NCBI RefSeq assembly: GCF_018446385.1
Contig: NC_056001.1
Location: 11,960,672-12,024,671, forward strand
DNA: 64,000 bases
Source of the DNA: Zingiber officinale
Lineage: Eukaryota; Streptophyta; Magnoliopsida; Zingiberales; Zingiberaceae
Reading direction: 5' to 3'
A program made the translations under genes and the position numbers. Positions 23,954 to 35,433 of this stretch are shown piece after piece. Positions within the stretch are counted from its first letter, which is position 1. Each line of letters starts with the position of its first letter. The notes under the pieces were generated by a model, which did not search any database, was not told where the DNA came from, and saw only the letters and a list, made by a program, of their open reading frames with translations.

Positions 23954-26384
23954 TGTTGGTTAATCCTAGGAAAACGTACCGGTTCCACTGTATAAAAATT
24001 TTTGTACAAGTGTCGAACCTTTCCTTAAATAACCTATTGTGTTCTTTAGAAGTTAAATTAGGAATCGCAAACGGAACTTAACATCATTGATTCCAAATTT
24101 AACTTATCTGTTCTTAATGGTTTAGATTTGAATCGCAAGCGGAACTTAACACTATTGATTCAAATCTACTAGGTTATTAATTCCATAAATATTAATTTCC
24201 AAAATTGACTTCCAGGACTGCATGACGAGGCACATGACCTTCTTGGATATGGGAGCAACTACCACCGCCTAGGCAAAGCCTTTTAAGGAAAGCTAATATT
24301 TATTTCCTTAAATAACTCTAGTTAACCAAAAAGAACAATCGAATTACAAATTCAAAAAAGAAGAAAACACAAAATCGAAAAATAAATTCGATTAAACTAG
24401 ATCTAATTGCCTCTTGTATTTAGAATTCTTACAAAGAGAAAAACTAGCATGATACGGAAAATAATTGCTAATTATACCTTCTCTTTGTAAGCTAATGACC
24501 TCGAGATCTTCTGCCGTATTCCTCGCCTCGCCTTGGACGTCATGTGGGCGACGATCCTCCAAGATGAACACCACCCAAAATAATCCTTCCTCTTCCTCTA
24601 GAATTTAGCCACCACCACCACAAAGAAGAAGAGAGCAAAGGGAAAGGGAGAAGGGAGAGGGCCGGCCACCAAGAGATCACCCAAGCAAAAGAATAAGAGT
24701 TGTGTCTCATGAAGCCCCCTCACCCCTTCTTTTATATTACTTGTCCAAGACAAATAAGAAAAAACTTTTTACAAAAAATAAAATCATCCAAGAGTTTTTC
24801 CTTTTCCCTTTTTATTTTTCCTTTTCTTTCCTCTTGATTGAATCAATCACCAAATTTAATTTTGTGATGATTTTAAATAATTTAATATGGCCGGCCACTT
24901 GCTTGGGCACCAAGCAAGGTGGCCGGCCACCTCATCAAGGGGAAAAAGGAATTTTATTTTTATAAAATTTTACAAGAAAAACTCTTATTAAATTTTACAA
25001 GCTCTCTTTCCTAAAGTAGGAGTTAAAAAAGGAAAGTTCTAAAAATTAAAACCATGTTTTAAAATTTAAAACTTCTCTTACAAAATTTCCTTTTTTAACA
25101 TGATGATAGAAAATTTTAATTTTAAAACTTATCTCCCTTTTTCTTAAACCATGAGGATGGTTAAAAAAGGAAAGTTTTAAAACTTTTAAAACTCTCTATT
25201 AAAACATGTGGCCTAATTCAAATAAGGAAAGTTTTAAAAATTAAAATCTCTCTTTTAAAACTTATAGTTTTCTACAAAGAGAAGATTTTAAAAATTCAAA
25301 ACAATCCTCCTATTTGAATTAATATTGGCCGACCCCTACAAGCTTGGTCACCAAGCTATAGGGCCGGCCCCTATAAGAGGATGTGGTCGGCCATTGCTTG
25401 GTCACCAAGTAATGGTCCGGCCCCCTTCTTGGACACCAAGAAGAGCCTTACATTTGGATGGACTTGAGGCTATAATGAGGCTACGACAGGGACCTAGAGG
25501 AGAAATTGGTTTTGGCCTTCCGATGAGCTTGAGTATCCCGTGTTCGCCCCGAACACACAACTCAAGTTCATCGATAATAACTCATTCCACTAGAGAGTTA
25601 TTACCACACTACCGCACCAATCCCAAATTACATTATGGGCTTCTTCTTATCATGAGTGTGTTAGTCTCCCTGTGTTTAAGATTACGAATGTCCACTAATT
25701 AAGTAAGTTACTGACAACTCACTTAATTAATATCTAGCTCCAAGAGTAGTACCACTCAACTTTATTGTCATGTCGGACTAGGTCCACCTGCAAGGTTTAA
25801 CATGACAATCCTTATGAGCTCCTCTTGGGGACATTCTCAACCTAGATAACTAGGACACAGATTCCTTCTATAATCAACAACACACACTATAAGTAATATC
25901 ATTTCCCAACTTATCGGGCATAATGATTTATCGAGCTAAACCTCACCCTTTGATAAGTCAAAGAAATAAATATTAAATATATGTGCTTGTTATTATATTA
26001 GGATTAAGAGCACACACTTCCATAATAACTAAGGTCTAGTTCTTTTACTAAGTCAATACAAAAAGAACATACCTAAATGATCCTACTCAATACACTTAAA
26101 GTGTATCAGTGTAATTTATTAGTCTAGATAAACTAATACTTAATTACACTACGACTATACTGATAGTTTGTTCCTTTCTATCTTAGTCGCGAGCAACTGT
26201 TTATAATTTATAGAGAACCGACAACATGATCTTCTAAGTGTGACACCACACTCTATGTTGTCTACTATATAAATTAAGTGAACAATTACATTTAATAAAT
26301 AAATACATATATTGACCAATGTGATTCTTTTATTTTAACAAATAAATGTTTACAAAAGCTAGGCTTTTAGTATACACTCCAACA
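23954..26384 (-). mobile_element. Solo LTR of Copia family A, with 5-bp target duplication
   Basis: A 2431-bp LTR, TGTTGG...TCCAACA, flanked by CCCAA (23949-23953 and 26385-26389). It is related to the LTRs at 12754 and 475 along its length (GGTTCCACTGTATAAAAATTT start, AAAAGCTAGGCTTTTAGTATACACTC end). It sits inside the coding part of the forward Copia relic between integrase and RT. No internal sequence remains. Confidence 0.85.
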
Positions 26385-26389
26385 CCCAA

Positions 26390-26817
26390 TTGATGATGAC
26401 GAACCTCAATCCAGTGAGGAAGTATTAAGATGTAGAGTTAGAGAAAAGTGGATAGCTGCAATGGATGAAGTGATGGAATCTATGATTCAAAATCATGTTT
26501 GAGACTTAGTCGATCTTCCTCCAGGGCGAAAAGCTATTGAGAATAAATGAATTCTCAATATAAAGAGGAAAGCTGATGGATCGATTAATAGATATAAAGC
26601 TCGTTTGATTGTAAAAGGATATACTCAAATGGAGAGTATTGACTTTGAAGAGACATTTTCTCCCGTAGTGAAATTTATATCAATACGAGTTATTTTAGCC
26701 TTTGTGGCACATTATGACTTAGAATTACATTAAATGGATGTAAAAATCACTTTCCTTAACGATGAGCTTGAGGAAGAAATCTATATCGTTCAGCCAAAAT
26801 GTTTCATTGCTGAAGAT
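26390..26817 (+). pseudogene. Copia reverse transcriptase relic, first part
   Basis: Forward frame: RCRVREKWIAAMDEVMESM, DLVDLPPGRKAIENK, then [19 protein letters not shown] and [29 protein letters not shown], then MDVKITFLNDELEEEIYIVQP. This is the start of Copia RT. Three in-frame stops are visible (after HV, ENK and ELH). The expected TAFLNG reads TFLND. Confidence 0.85.
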
Positions 26818-28618
26818 TGATTTCGACCTAATTTGTCGTGAATTGGGCATCAAACAATGAAGTACCAAACCCCTCATACGCTAATGTAGCATAGAAATGA
26901 CTCGGGTCGTCCGCCAACGAAAGCAACGATAGGATGGTAAACTTAGGATCATATGTTATTCCTATTTTAGGGGTTTCAATATGAAAATGAGAGTTTTGGT
27001 TTTTGATTCTAAATCTAATAAATGAAAAGCAAAGCAAGTAGAAACTAATATAATGTTGGAATGAAATCTAACTAAGTGCTAACAATTAATCCACAACGCA
27101 TTGTCACTCTATGTTATGGTTTAGCCATCAACACACTTAAACTAAGGAACGAAATGACAAAACATTAAATGAAACCTAATCTAGTAATTGAAAGACAATG
27201 CAAGTAAAGGAAAACTAAATCTAACTTAACTACAAGTGCAGAAAATAAAGGACATAAAGTAAAGCATCAATGAAACTAAGCACGTAACAAAACCTAAAGC
27301 ATTAAAGAAATCTAATCTAATCTATCCTAATTGCATTCAATCAAAACTAGAACTTAACCAAATTAAAAGAACAAGACAAAGCAAGAATTAAGCAAACTAA
27401 AATGCATCAAATTGAACCTAATTATTGGTTGAAGCATTTGATCGAACACATTGTATGCATGGAACTAATTAAGCATAATACATGCAATTTAAACATGGGG
27501 AATCAAGTTTGATACAAGCATTCAATCAAAAGCATCAACACAAGTAAATTCACAAAAGTAACAGAATTAAACTAAGCTAATTCATCCACAATTCACACAT
27601 CCGCTTCCAATTACCAACGACTACCCTTGCCATCACACGAGGGCCCGGCTCGGAATCCCCAAAATCGGTGGACAGTAGCTCACTGCCGGTTGCTGCTAGC
27701 TACGACAACGAAGATGATGCGAATCTTCCACCAAGGAACCCCCTCGGTTGGAAGTTGACTGGAAGATGATGAACTGTCGGCTGCTCACCCACACTGCTCT
27801 GCCGCCTGAACCCCAATTGGAAGAACTGAAGGAAGAATGCCGGGAGGTGAAGGATCTTGCCAGAGAACCCCTCCGGCAAGGTGGAGTTGGTCGGAAATCA
27901 CTGCCAAGCTCGTCGTTCCCGCCTGTGTTGCCACTGTCGTCGCCGCTGGAACTGAGAGAAAAAGGAGTGGACTGTGGAATGGCCGACCGATGACAATGAA
28001 GAAGTGGTCGGTGGTGGGGAGAGTTGAGTGCCCTAGTCCGCATGAAGAAGAAAGTCGCGAGAAGAAACTTCTGTTATGTTTCGTTCGCGTGAAGAGGTAA
28101 GGTTTCTTAGTGGATCGGGTTTGGGAAGGAATGAGATCCGAATCCAATAAGAGAAGGAAAATTGGATTTTTGAAATTGGGCTTGAAGAGTGAGCTTTTGG
28201 ATTGGGTTTGAATTGGAGCTCCACTTCTTGGGTGAACCCTTGATGCCTTGATCTCTATGAACGGTCCAGATAACTTTAAATCAGGATGAAGGGCTGGATC
28301 ACTTAGATCTGAATGAAAGAACAAGATCTCTCTAGATCAGGATCAACGGTCCATATTGATTCAGCTTGATCTCTTCCGTTTAACCTCCAAATCAAGTCAA
28401 ATTCGATCCGATCAGACCCTAATCCATGGCTCTTTAGATTTTCTACAAAACCACATAAAAATATGAAATTAAATTCCACAATTTATATGAAATTTATAAT
28501 TAAGTCCAAAATAAGTCCCTATTCGCAAATCATGATATAAACACAACAATAAGTATGTGAGAAGGTAGAAAATGCTAAGTTTAAGAGCTAAAATAATCAA
28601 TAAAAATGCTCATTATCA
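26818..28618. mobile_element. Solo-LTR-like insertion (TGAT...ATCA), 1801 bp
   Basis: A block with no similarity to Copia pol lies exactly between RT codons for IAED and QEKKV. Its ends are TGATTT and TTATCA, with flanking 5-mers AAGAT (26813-26817) and AAGAC (28619-28623), a target duplication with one difference. It is non-coding by content. The GC-rich centre (27640-28050) gives overlapping open frames on both strands, which are probably chance. The minus-strand start TGATAATGAGCATTTTTATTG suggests a Ty3-type LTR, but I cannot confirm the superfamily. Confidence 0.6.
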
Positions 28619-29706
28619 AAGACCAAGAGAAGAAAGTATGTAGACTTAGAAAGTCAATATATGGGCTAAAGCAAGCGTCAAGACAATGGGACATAAGATT
28701 TAATGAAGTCATTTTATCTTATGATTTTGAGATGATCAATGAGGATTATCGTGTTTTCCTAAAAAGGGAAAAAGGAAAGTATGTCATTTTATCATTATAT
28801 GTTAATGATATGTTAATAGCTGAAAATGACATTGGGTATGTGAATGAAGTTAAGAAGTGACAGCCATCACAATTTGATACAACGGATATGGGATAAACTG
28901 AGTACATCTTAGGGGTGAAGATCATAAAAGATCGTCCTAAAAGACTTTTGGGTCTGTCACAAGAGTCTTATATAAATAAGATGTTACATCATTTCAGCAT
29001 ATCTAATTGCAACATAGAACATACACCTATTGTGAAAAGTACTATTTTGAGCAAGAGTATGTGTCCCAAAACTTCAAAGGAAATAGCTTAAATGAATAAA
29101 AAATCATATGTCAGTGCTATTGGTAGTTTGATGTACATTATGTTGTATACATGTTCCGATATCAACTATGTTTTTGGCTTAGTCAGTCGCTGTCAGTCAA
29201 ACCCAGGACCGAGACACTAGAAGACAGTAAAAAGGATATTTAGATATCTGAAGGCGACAACAGATTATTGTCTCTATTTTCAAAGATCGGATATGAGTCT
29301 GAAAGGTTATTCAGATACAGATTGGGTTGGAGACCTGGATGATAGAAAGTCCACATTAGGCTATGTGTTCTTGTTGAATGATAGCGCCATCTCATAGATC
29401 ATCAAGAAATAAGCTTGTGTAGATTTGTCAACTATGGAAACTGAATATGTGGCATGTTCAATGACTGTGCAAGAAGTAGTTTGGTTGAGAAGGTTCCAGA
29501 AGCATCTGAAGATTGTGAAAGACAATGGGAGTCCAGTAACTGTCTACTGTGATAGTCAAGCTGCAATAGCTTTTTCCAAGGATCCTAAATATCACATAAA
29601 ACGCAAGTATATAGCTATAAAATATAATTTTATGAGGAATATTGTGGCTAAAAGAAAAGTAATTCTTGATTATGTCCCTACATGTACTATGCTTTCATAT
29701 CAATGA
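28619..29706 (+). pseudogene. Copia reverse transcriptase / RNase H relic, second part
   Basis: Forward, one continuous frame with about six stops: KVCRLRKSIYGLKQASRQWDIRF, then FLKREKGKYVILSLYVNDMLIA. The catalytic YVDD motif reads YVND (near 28798). Then YILGVKII, SAIGSLMYIMLYTCSDI, RIFRYLKATTDYCLYF, GYSDTDWVGDLDDRKST and RNase H DLSTMETEYVACS...AAIAFSKDPKYHIKRKYI. The final open part is 29425-29706. Loss of one catalytic aspartate plus stops make it dead. Confidence 0.85.
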
Positions 29707-31040
29707 CTAAAGAGTCATTTAGAGAACATATAAAGTCTTTGAGACTTCGTAGAATGTAACAACATTATAATTACAATAAGATATTGTGATTTGATTGTAT
29801 AATTTACCATAATTTATTCAGTGCATATGATTTCGTTACATTCATATAAGATCTCGATGAGCATGTTGGCAGATTAAAATTGGTCCGCTCACATGGACAA
29901 TCATCTCTATTTGTTGAGTACAAATAGAGGTAAGACCATTGCTTATGGGACAGCTTACGTAGTTGTGAACAGAAATAGATCCATAAGGTTGCATTGATAA
30001 TTTTGTCAAGTTGAGATCATTTATATGTTAAAAATGATCAAAGTAAATCAACCCACCATTTACTGAACCTGTTAAAAGCCGTATTAGAATTTATATATTA
30101 AATTCAGGATTAGATATTAGGTATGTCTAGATTAAAATCTGTACGATATTAAATTTGAGAAAAACATGCGCTTTTTTAGTAAAGAGAATAACATCGTAAT
30201 ATATGATTCATACCACATGTGCTATTGCGATAATAAAGATAGTAGAAGAATGAATCCCTATTTCTCTACTATGTGAGATCTTTGACATTATAAGTTAATC
30301 TCAATTTTTATCCTTAGTGGCTATTTAGCTATTTACTGAAGTTTTAATCAGTGTTTGTTACTTTAATTTAGCATGTATTCTATGACTATGGATGATTTGA
30401 TCTATGGAGCATAACTAGTAAAGCAACTAATTAGGATGAATAGATGCTAGCTAAAAAGGAAGATTAAATAGATTTACATCTTTTGATATTATTCACTGGT
30501 CGACCCATTTCTATTATGTATAGAAATGATTATGAATATTTGAATATGGAACATTCTCTTGACATAATAGTCATCATGATAAGAGATTAGAGATGTTCAT
30601 ATTGATGTAAATGAAGATTATTTAATCTGGATAAATAACAAGACATGGATATCTCCAAGATAATGGTTGTGTGCCACTAGGAGATCGGATGTATCATGGA
30701 TAAAAGCTATGCACCACTAGGACAGAGAAGTTATGTGCTATTATGAGAATGTCTCTGATTAATTTGGAAGAACGACTAAATAAAGTGTAACAATTTTGTT
30801 AGCATTGATTGCTCAAAGAGCGGTTATGTAAGGTGTAACAATCTTCTTAGCATCTATCGCTCAATGTGTTTGCTATTGCATGAATCATTTTCTCTGAGTA
30901 TGGATTGGATGTTCTGATATGGTCTTTGTGACTAAACTCTTATATAGTCTATGTGACTTATTTAGTCTTTGTGACTAACTGATCTTAGTGACTTACCTAG
31001 ATGAACTAGTCTTAGTAACTTACCTTGGACGAGTGGGAGA
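29707..31040 (+). other. Non-coding 3' tail of the Copia relic
   Basis: Between the end of RNase H and the LTR. It contains short repeats of TAGTCT(T/A)(T/A)GTGACT (30920-31030) and a segment AGGTGTAACAATCTTCTTAGCATC that is also found, inverted, near 57795-57820. It ends with the PPT-like CGAGTGGGAGA just before 31041. No gene. Confidence 0.6.
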
Positions 31041-32050
31041 TGTAGGAAATGGGAATGTGAGGAAGTCCACGTTAGGGGTGAGCAGTCAACCCACCAAACC
31101 GACCAACCCGCTTATACCGACCTGAACCGAACCAAACCGAAAAAAAATAATCCGTCGGATATAAGGTCGGATGTAGGGTTCTGATATTGCATTATCTGAT
31201 CTAGTAGGACCGGATAGTTTTTTATTCCAATAACCGAACCAACCCGATCCGCGATCACCCCTATTTGTAGCAACTACTGTTGATAAGCTGCTATACGTTG
31301 TAGCAGCTATTGTCGATAAGCTGCTACATGCTATAGTAGCTATTTCCGATTAGCTGCTACAATGTATAATGAATAATGTCTATTATCATTTTAAAATATT
31401 TTATTTTTTTGTTGTACTTATATTTATCTTTTATATTTCATTGGATATAGGGTCGAATATCCAAATAACTGACAATCCATCGAATATCTGATTCATAAGA
31501 ACCGCCGGATATAGGGTCAGATGTAGGTCATGATATTGCATTATCTGATCTAATAGGACCGGATAACTTTTTACCCTAATAACCGAACCAATCCGATCCG
31601 TGATCACCCCTAGTCCACGTTGCCCACTACTCTTAAGGGGAAAAGTCCTTTTTACCCCTGGGATAATTCCCATATAAACTGTGCATCCAAGGGTGGTTCA
31701 CGAAGAGCATGTGAAAGAAAGAGAGGAAGAAGAACATCCAAGGCTACGAGATTTAGTTTGTGGAATTGTCGAGAAGCGTTTGCCACCGTCACCTTCTCGC
31801 AAACGGCAAGGCGACTTCCTCCATCCAACGATTTTCTCTTTTCCGGATTTCACCATAACGAGATATAATTTATTGTTTCGTATAGTAAATTTTAATTATA
31901 ATTCCTTCAGTCTCACGGAGCGACCTTCACGGCGGTGTAGTTGCATGCAGAAGGAGATGAGAAAGCCCTTTCTCGGCGATGTCGAAGGTCATGTTCTTGC
32001 CCATCATCGCCAGACCCACCAAGCTAAGCTGCGAAAGCACCACGACGCAA
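31041..32050 (+). repeat. 3' LTR of the forward Copia relic (right end uncertain)
   Basis: Starts TGTAGGAAATGGG directly after a PPT. A plausible core promoter CATATAAACTGTG lies near 31669-31681. A hAT MITE (31073-31612) splits it. The right boundary could not be fixed because the 5' LTR is absent. A 155-codon open frame (31681-32148) across it is not recognisable. Confidence 0.45.
31073..31612. mobile_element. hAT-type MITE with duplicated 3' end and 8-bp target duplication
   Basis: A 540-bp element with ends TAGGGGTG and CACCCCTA and exact 8-bp duplication GTCCACGT (31065-31072 and 31613-31620). Its 3' terminal segment (CTGATATTGCATTATCTGATCTA...CGATCACCCCT) is present twice, at about 31180-31262 and 31528-31611. 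Short GTAGCAGCTAT / GATAAGCTGCTAC inverted words lie between them (31265-31370). Confidence 0.8.
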
Positions 32051-32334
32051 CCTGCATCTACCAAATAGAGAAGAAAAACAAGAGGGGGATGGGATTTTAT
32101 TTGTATGTGTGTTTATCAACAATTAAAAAAATATTAATTACTTTTTAAAAAATTAATTGTATTATTTTTATATAGGATAAATGCACTGTCTCATTAGAAA
32201 GATAGCATGTGCCTTGTTTCATTAGAAAGATAACCTGTGGCATAAGAGGAAGTTAGATTCACATTAACATTAGAACATTACATTTTTAAAATCATTTTTA
32301 AAGTATACTAACACCCAAGAGCCTTATGAATCTA

Positions 32335-32446
32335 ACAGGGAGATAAGTTAGATGGAATATGAACTATAAAATATACAAGACAGCTTGATTCATACAGGGA
32401 GATAAGTTAGATGGAATATGAACTATAAAATATACAAGACAGCTTC
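32335..32446. repeat. Perfect ~59-bp tandem duplication
   Basis: AGATAAGTTAGATGGAATAT through CAGCTT appears at 32341 and again at 32400, without difference over the shared length. Confidence 0.85.
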
Positions 32447-32530
32447 TACATGAGTGTAAAATATTTATTTATTAAAAATATTAAATTAAGACACCACATT
32501 TTGTATATGCATATCATGAGGAGCATTTGG

Positions 32531-32756
32531 CCCCCACGGACGGGATCAACCGGTTATGACATGGTATTCTTGCAACATGGGTCGGGAGGTCGAAGGTCTG
32601 CGGCAGCAATTGCGATAACATCAATATCTGTCCGTGCTAAACACCTTCGACCGCCATGTCATCGCCGGGCCCGTATTCACCGTGATTTACTCCCTCTCAT
32701 ACTCGTGGGGCAGGGGTGAGGGGGCCGCTGGGCGGCGGGACCCGCCTTTTTTGCAA
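32531..32756. mobile_element. GC-rich 226-bp retroposon-like insert with 21-bp target duplication
   Basis: The 21-bp word CATATCATGAGGAGCATTTGG at 32510-32530 is repeated exactly at 32757-32777. The enclosed 226 bp starts CCCCCACGG, is much richer in GC than its surroundings, and ends CCGCCTTTTTTGCAA. Long duplications and a terminal T run are marks of target-primed retroposition. A weak box-B-like word GGTCGAAGGTC is present at about 32589-32599. It is a SINE candidate; I do not recognise the family. Confidence 0.6.
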
Positions 32757-33351
32757 CATATCATGAGGAGCATTTGGATTTGAGTTGAAGAGCCTCATCC
32801 CATGACTATGATCCCTGATCACAATAGTGTTTGGAATGAATCGATCAAAGAGTAACTGATAGATAAATCATAGTCCGAATCTATATCAATTTCGCTCACC
32901 CAAATCTAGCTTGTTGAGTTGGACTCAGCCTGACCTACATCGTTTTTGTTCATTCCAAATCGTAGCTCCATCTGAACATGAGACAATAATTCTTCACCGG
33001 TTGGCATGAACCCTCATCGCCTGATGTCGTCAAGCATGTGGCCCCTTGAACCTGCATTTTGAGATAATAAAGTACAACCGCATCAGCTAAATGATGGCTC
33101 AAGGTATCAACTGGTACTTGATCCTGGCAGACGATCTGTTGATGTTAGAGTACCTCAATTCGAACAGCCTTTTTCAGGTCATCCATGAGTAATTAAACAT
33201 CCATTTACAGACCATTAACATTAATCTGATGATGGTTCTTTGCAGATATTACTCCCTTATTTTTCTGATTCTCCTAAGTTAAATAGCAGAGCGGAAGCAT
33301 TATAGAATTAAGCCAATATAGTTCTGTAATGACCAAAAGCTATAACCAAGG

Positions 33352-35433
33352 TCACCAGCAATCTCCACAAGAACAAAACCCATCCCTGAAATGATGGAAA
33401 CGGGTTGAATCCCTCAAAACGATCCGGCGCCTAACAACTCTCGTTATTAGTTTAATAGCCGAGTGGCAATCACCACACACCCTAAGATTTTTTATGATTC
33501 TTATCGTGCTACCTTCCACAGTACTAATTAGACCAAAGGCCAGTGCAAGTTTCTCACTGTGATAAGCTAGCACAGCCTCCTTTTGCTCATCGTCGACATC
33601 GTGCAAGGCGAATCTTGTATCATAAATGTAACCAAGTTCCTTCAATTTACCTACCAGCCAATCAAGCTTCTTGTATACCTCTGTGGCCATAGGGTGAGAC
33701 CGGTCTCCACAAACAAACTCATGCCTCATCCCCTTCAGTGTAATCCAACTTGCACCCGGTACCTTTGTGATGCCTCTACTTCTCATCATTAGTCTAGTTT
33801 GTGATACATCGTTCCACTGTCCAGCTGAAGCATATATGTTTGACAGCAAAACATAAGCTGCACTGTTCTCAGGGTCGATATCAAACACCTTCTTTGAAAT
33901 TCTACGAGCAACTTCGACGTTAGCATGAATTCTACAAGCACTGAGTAAAGCTAACCAAATTGTGGCATTTGGTTCCATCGGCATGTTTCTAATGAGTTCT
34001 TCTGCTTCTTCAAACATTGCACAACGGCCTAAAATGTCTACCATACAAGAATAGTGCTCAAGCTTAACCTCAACTGAAGGATCGCATTCCAGCATATGGA
34101 AAATGTTCCTTCCCTTCTCGAGCATTCTGGAATGGCTACAAGCAGTCAGAAGACCTGTGTATGTTATCTCATCTGGTTGCACATTGAGCTTTCTCATGTC
34201 ATCAAATAGCTTTATTGCGAATGAGCCATATCCATTCTGAGCACATCCCATTATGATAGAATTCCAGGATACAAGATTCCTCCTATCCATACAATTAAAC
34301 AGAGTCAAACTATCATCTATATCTCCACATTTGGAATACAAAACAATCAGAGAGTTTTTCACAAACATATCAAGATCCAGACCCAGTTTAACAGTAGTTG
34401 CATGGATCTTTTTCCCCCTTTCAAGAGCTTGTAGCCCACAACAGGAGTTCAATGCACTGGTGAATGTGGACTGGTTCGGCCGAACTGGAGATGCTGTCAT
34501 CTTATCAAATTCTTTGAGTGCATCCTCATGTCTATCATTCAGTCCATAACCGGTTATAAGAGCTGTCCAAGAAACGACATCCTTCTCCTGCTTCTCGGTG
34601 AATAGTTTACTTGAATCCTCAATTTGCTTGCACTTAGCATAAAGGTTGACCAGTGAAGTAGAAACAAATGGATCCAATGAATAGCTTGTTCTTACAAGAT
34701 GGGCATGAAGCTGGGTGCCTAGTTGTAATTCCGATGCATTGGCACATACCGTTAAGATACAAGCATAGGTTCTTGGCGTCAGCTTCATGCGGGACATCCA
34801 CAGTTCACTAAAAAGGCACAGTGCTTTGTCACTCTCCCCGTTCTGGTCATGACCTCCAATCATGGCGGTCCAAGAAATCACATTTGGTTGAGGCATTTTA
34901 TCGAACATTGAACGGGCGTCAGCCACTCTCCCATTGTCACAATATGCTGAGATCATGGCATTCCATGCGGCAGTATCCCGCAGTGGCATCCTCAAGAACA
35001 GGTCCTCTGCTGCATCAACCCGACCAAACTGCGATAGGCCATTTACCATCGTCGTCCAGGAGATCACATTTCGGCCCGGCATTTCGTCGAACAGCTTGCG
35101 TCCGAGATCCAACTCCCCGCAATCTAAGGCTGCCTTGATCATGGAATTCCATGCAGCGGCGTCTCTCGCCGGCATTCGCTCGAACAGTCTGAAGGCCTGA
35201 TCGAGGCGGTTGATTCGACAGTAGCCGTTGATCATCATGGTGTAGAGTTGGACGCCGGGAGAAGGAATTCTGTCGAAGAAGCGGGCGGCTTCGTCGATTT
35301 CGTGGCTCTGAAGGAGGCGGAAGAGTGTGGACTTCCAGGGAGAGCCGCTTTCTTTCCATGGTTGGGTCGCAGCGGGGATGGAACGGAAGGAGGCAACTTT
35401 TGGATTCGCAGTAATCGCAGGAAACCTTTTCAT
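33352..35433 (-). CDS. PPR-DYW protein (organellar RNA editing factor, At5g46460-like)
   Basis: Intronless 693-residue pentatricopeptide-repeat protein of the PLS class with E, E+ and DYW regions. Tandem PPR motifs run from about residue 57 to 500 (units such as WNSMIKAALDCGELDLGRKL and SWTTMVNGLSQFGRVDAAED). These motifs bind organellar RNA one base per repeat. The C-terminal DYW deaminase keeps the zinc and active-site residues: HSE (His625, Glu627), CGDCH (Cys653, Cys656) and CSC (687, 689). The last three residues are DCW, not DYW. The family converts C to U in mitochondrial or plastid transcripts. The N-terminus is basic and Ser/Arg-containing, in keeping with an organelle targeting peptide. 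Length and repeat order resemble Arabidopsis At5g46460. The ATG at 35433 is the only sensible start. The target site is unknown. Confidence 0.93.
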   Translation of the reverse strand: MKRFPAITANPKVASFRSIPAATQPWKESGSPWKSTLFRLLQSHEIDEAARFFDRIPSPGVQLYTMMINGYCRINRLDQAFRLFERMPARDAAAWNSMIKAALDCGELDLGRKLFDEMPGRNVISWTTMVNGLSQFGRVDAAEDLFLRMPLRDTAAWNAMISAYCDNGRVADARSMFDKMPQPNVISWTAMIGGHDQNGESDKALCLFSELWMSRMKLTPRTYACILTVCANASELQLGTQLHAHLVRTSYSLDPFVSTSLVNLYAKCKQIEDSSKLFTEKQEKDVVSWTALITGYGLNDRHEDALKEFDKMTASPVRPNQSTFTSALNSCCGLQALERGKKIHATTVKLGLDLDMFVKNSLIVLYSKCGDIDDSLTLFNCMDRRNLVSWNSIIMGCAQNGYGSFAIKLFDDMRKLNVQPDEITYTGLLTACSHSRMLEKGRNIFHMLECDPSVEVKLEHYSCMVDILGRCAMFEEAEELIRNMPMEPNATIWLALLSACRIHANVEVARRISKKVFDIDPENSAAYVLLSNIYASAGQWNDVSQTRLMMRSRGITKVPGASWITLKGMRHEFVCGDRSHPMATEVYKKLDWLVGKLKELGYIYDTRFALHDVDDEQKEAVLAYHSEKLALAFGLISTVEGSTIRIIKNLRVCGDCHSAIKLITRVVRRRIVLRDSTRFHHFRDGFCSCGDCW

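Larger units (their letters stand above)
23345..32050 (+). mobile_element. Forward-strand Copia relic with nested insertions
   Basis: One old Copia element in pieces: integrase end (23345-23953), solo LTR insertion (23954-26384), RT start (26390-26817), a second solo-LTR-like insertion (26818-28618), RT/RNase H (28619-29706), non-coding tail (29707-31040), PPT GTGGGAGA and 3' LTR start at 31041, itself hit by a hAT MITE (31073-31612). The 5' end is missing. Coding pieces join in order and largely in frame once insertions are removed, apart from nonsense codons. Confidence 0.75.

Noticed and set aside
27696-28324. Overlapping open frames on both strands (115 and 179 codons)
   Set aside because: They sit inside a solo-LTR-like insertion, overlap in several frames and resemble no family; they follow from local GC richness.
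31681-32148. 155-codon forward frame
   Set aside because: It spans the putative 3' LTR of the Copia relic; no similarity or codon bias that would support a gene.
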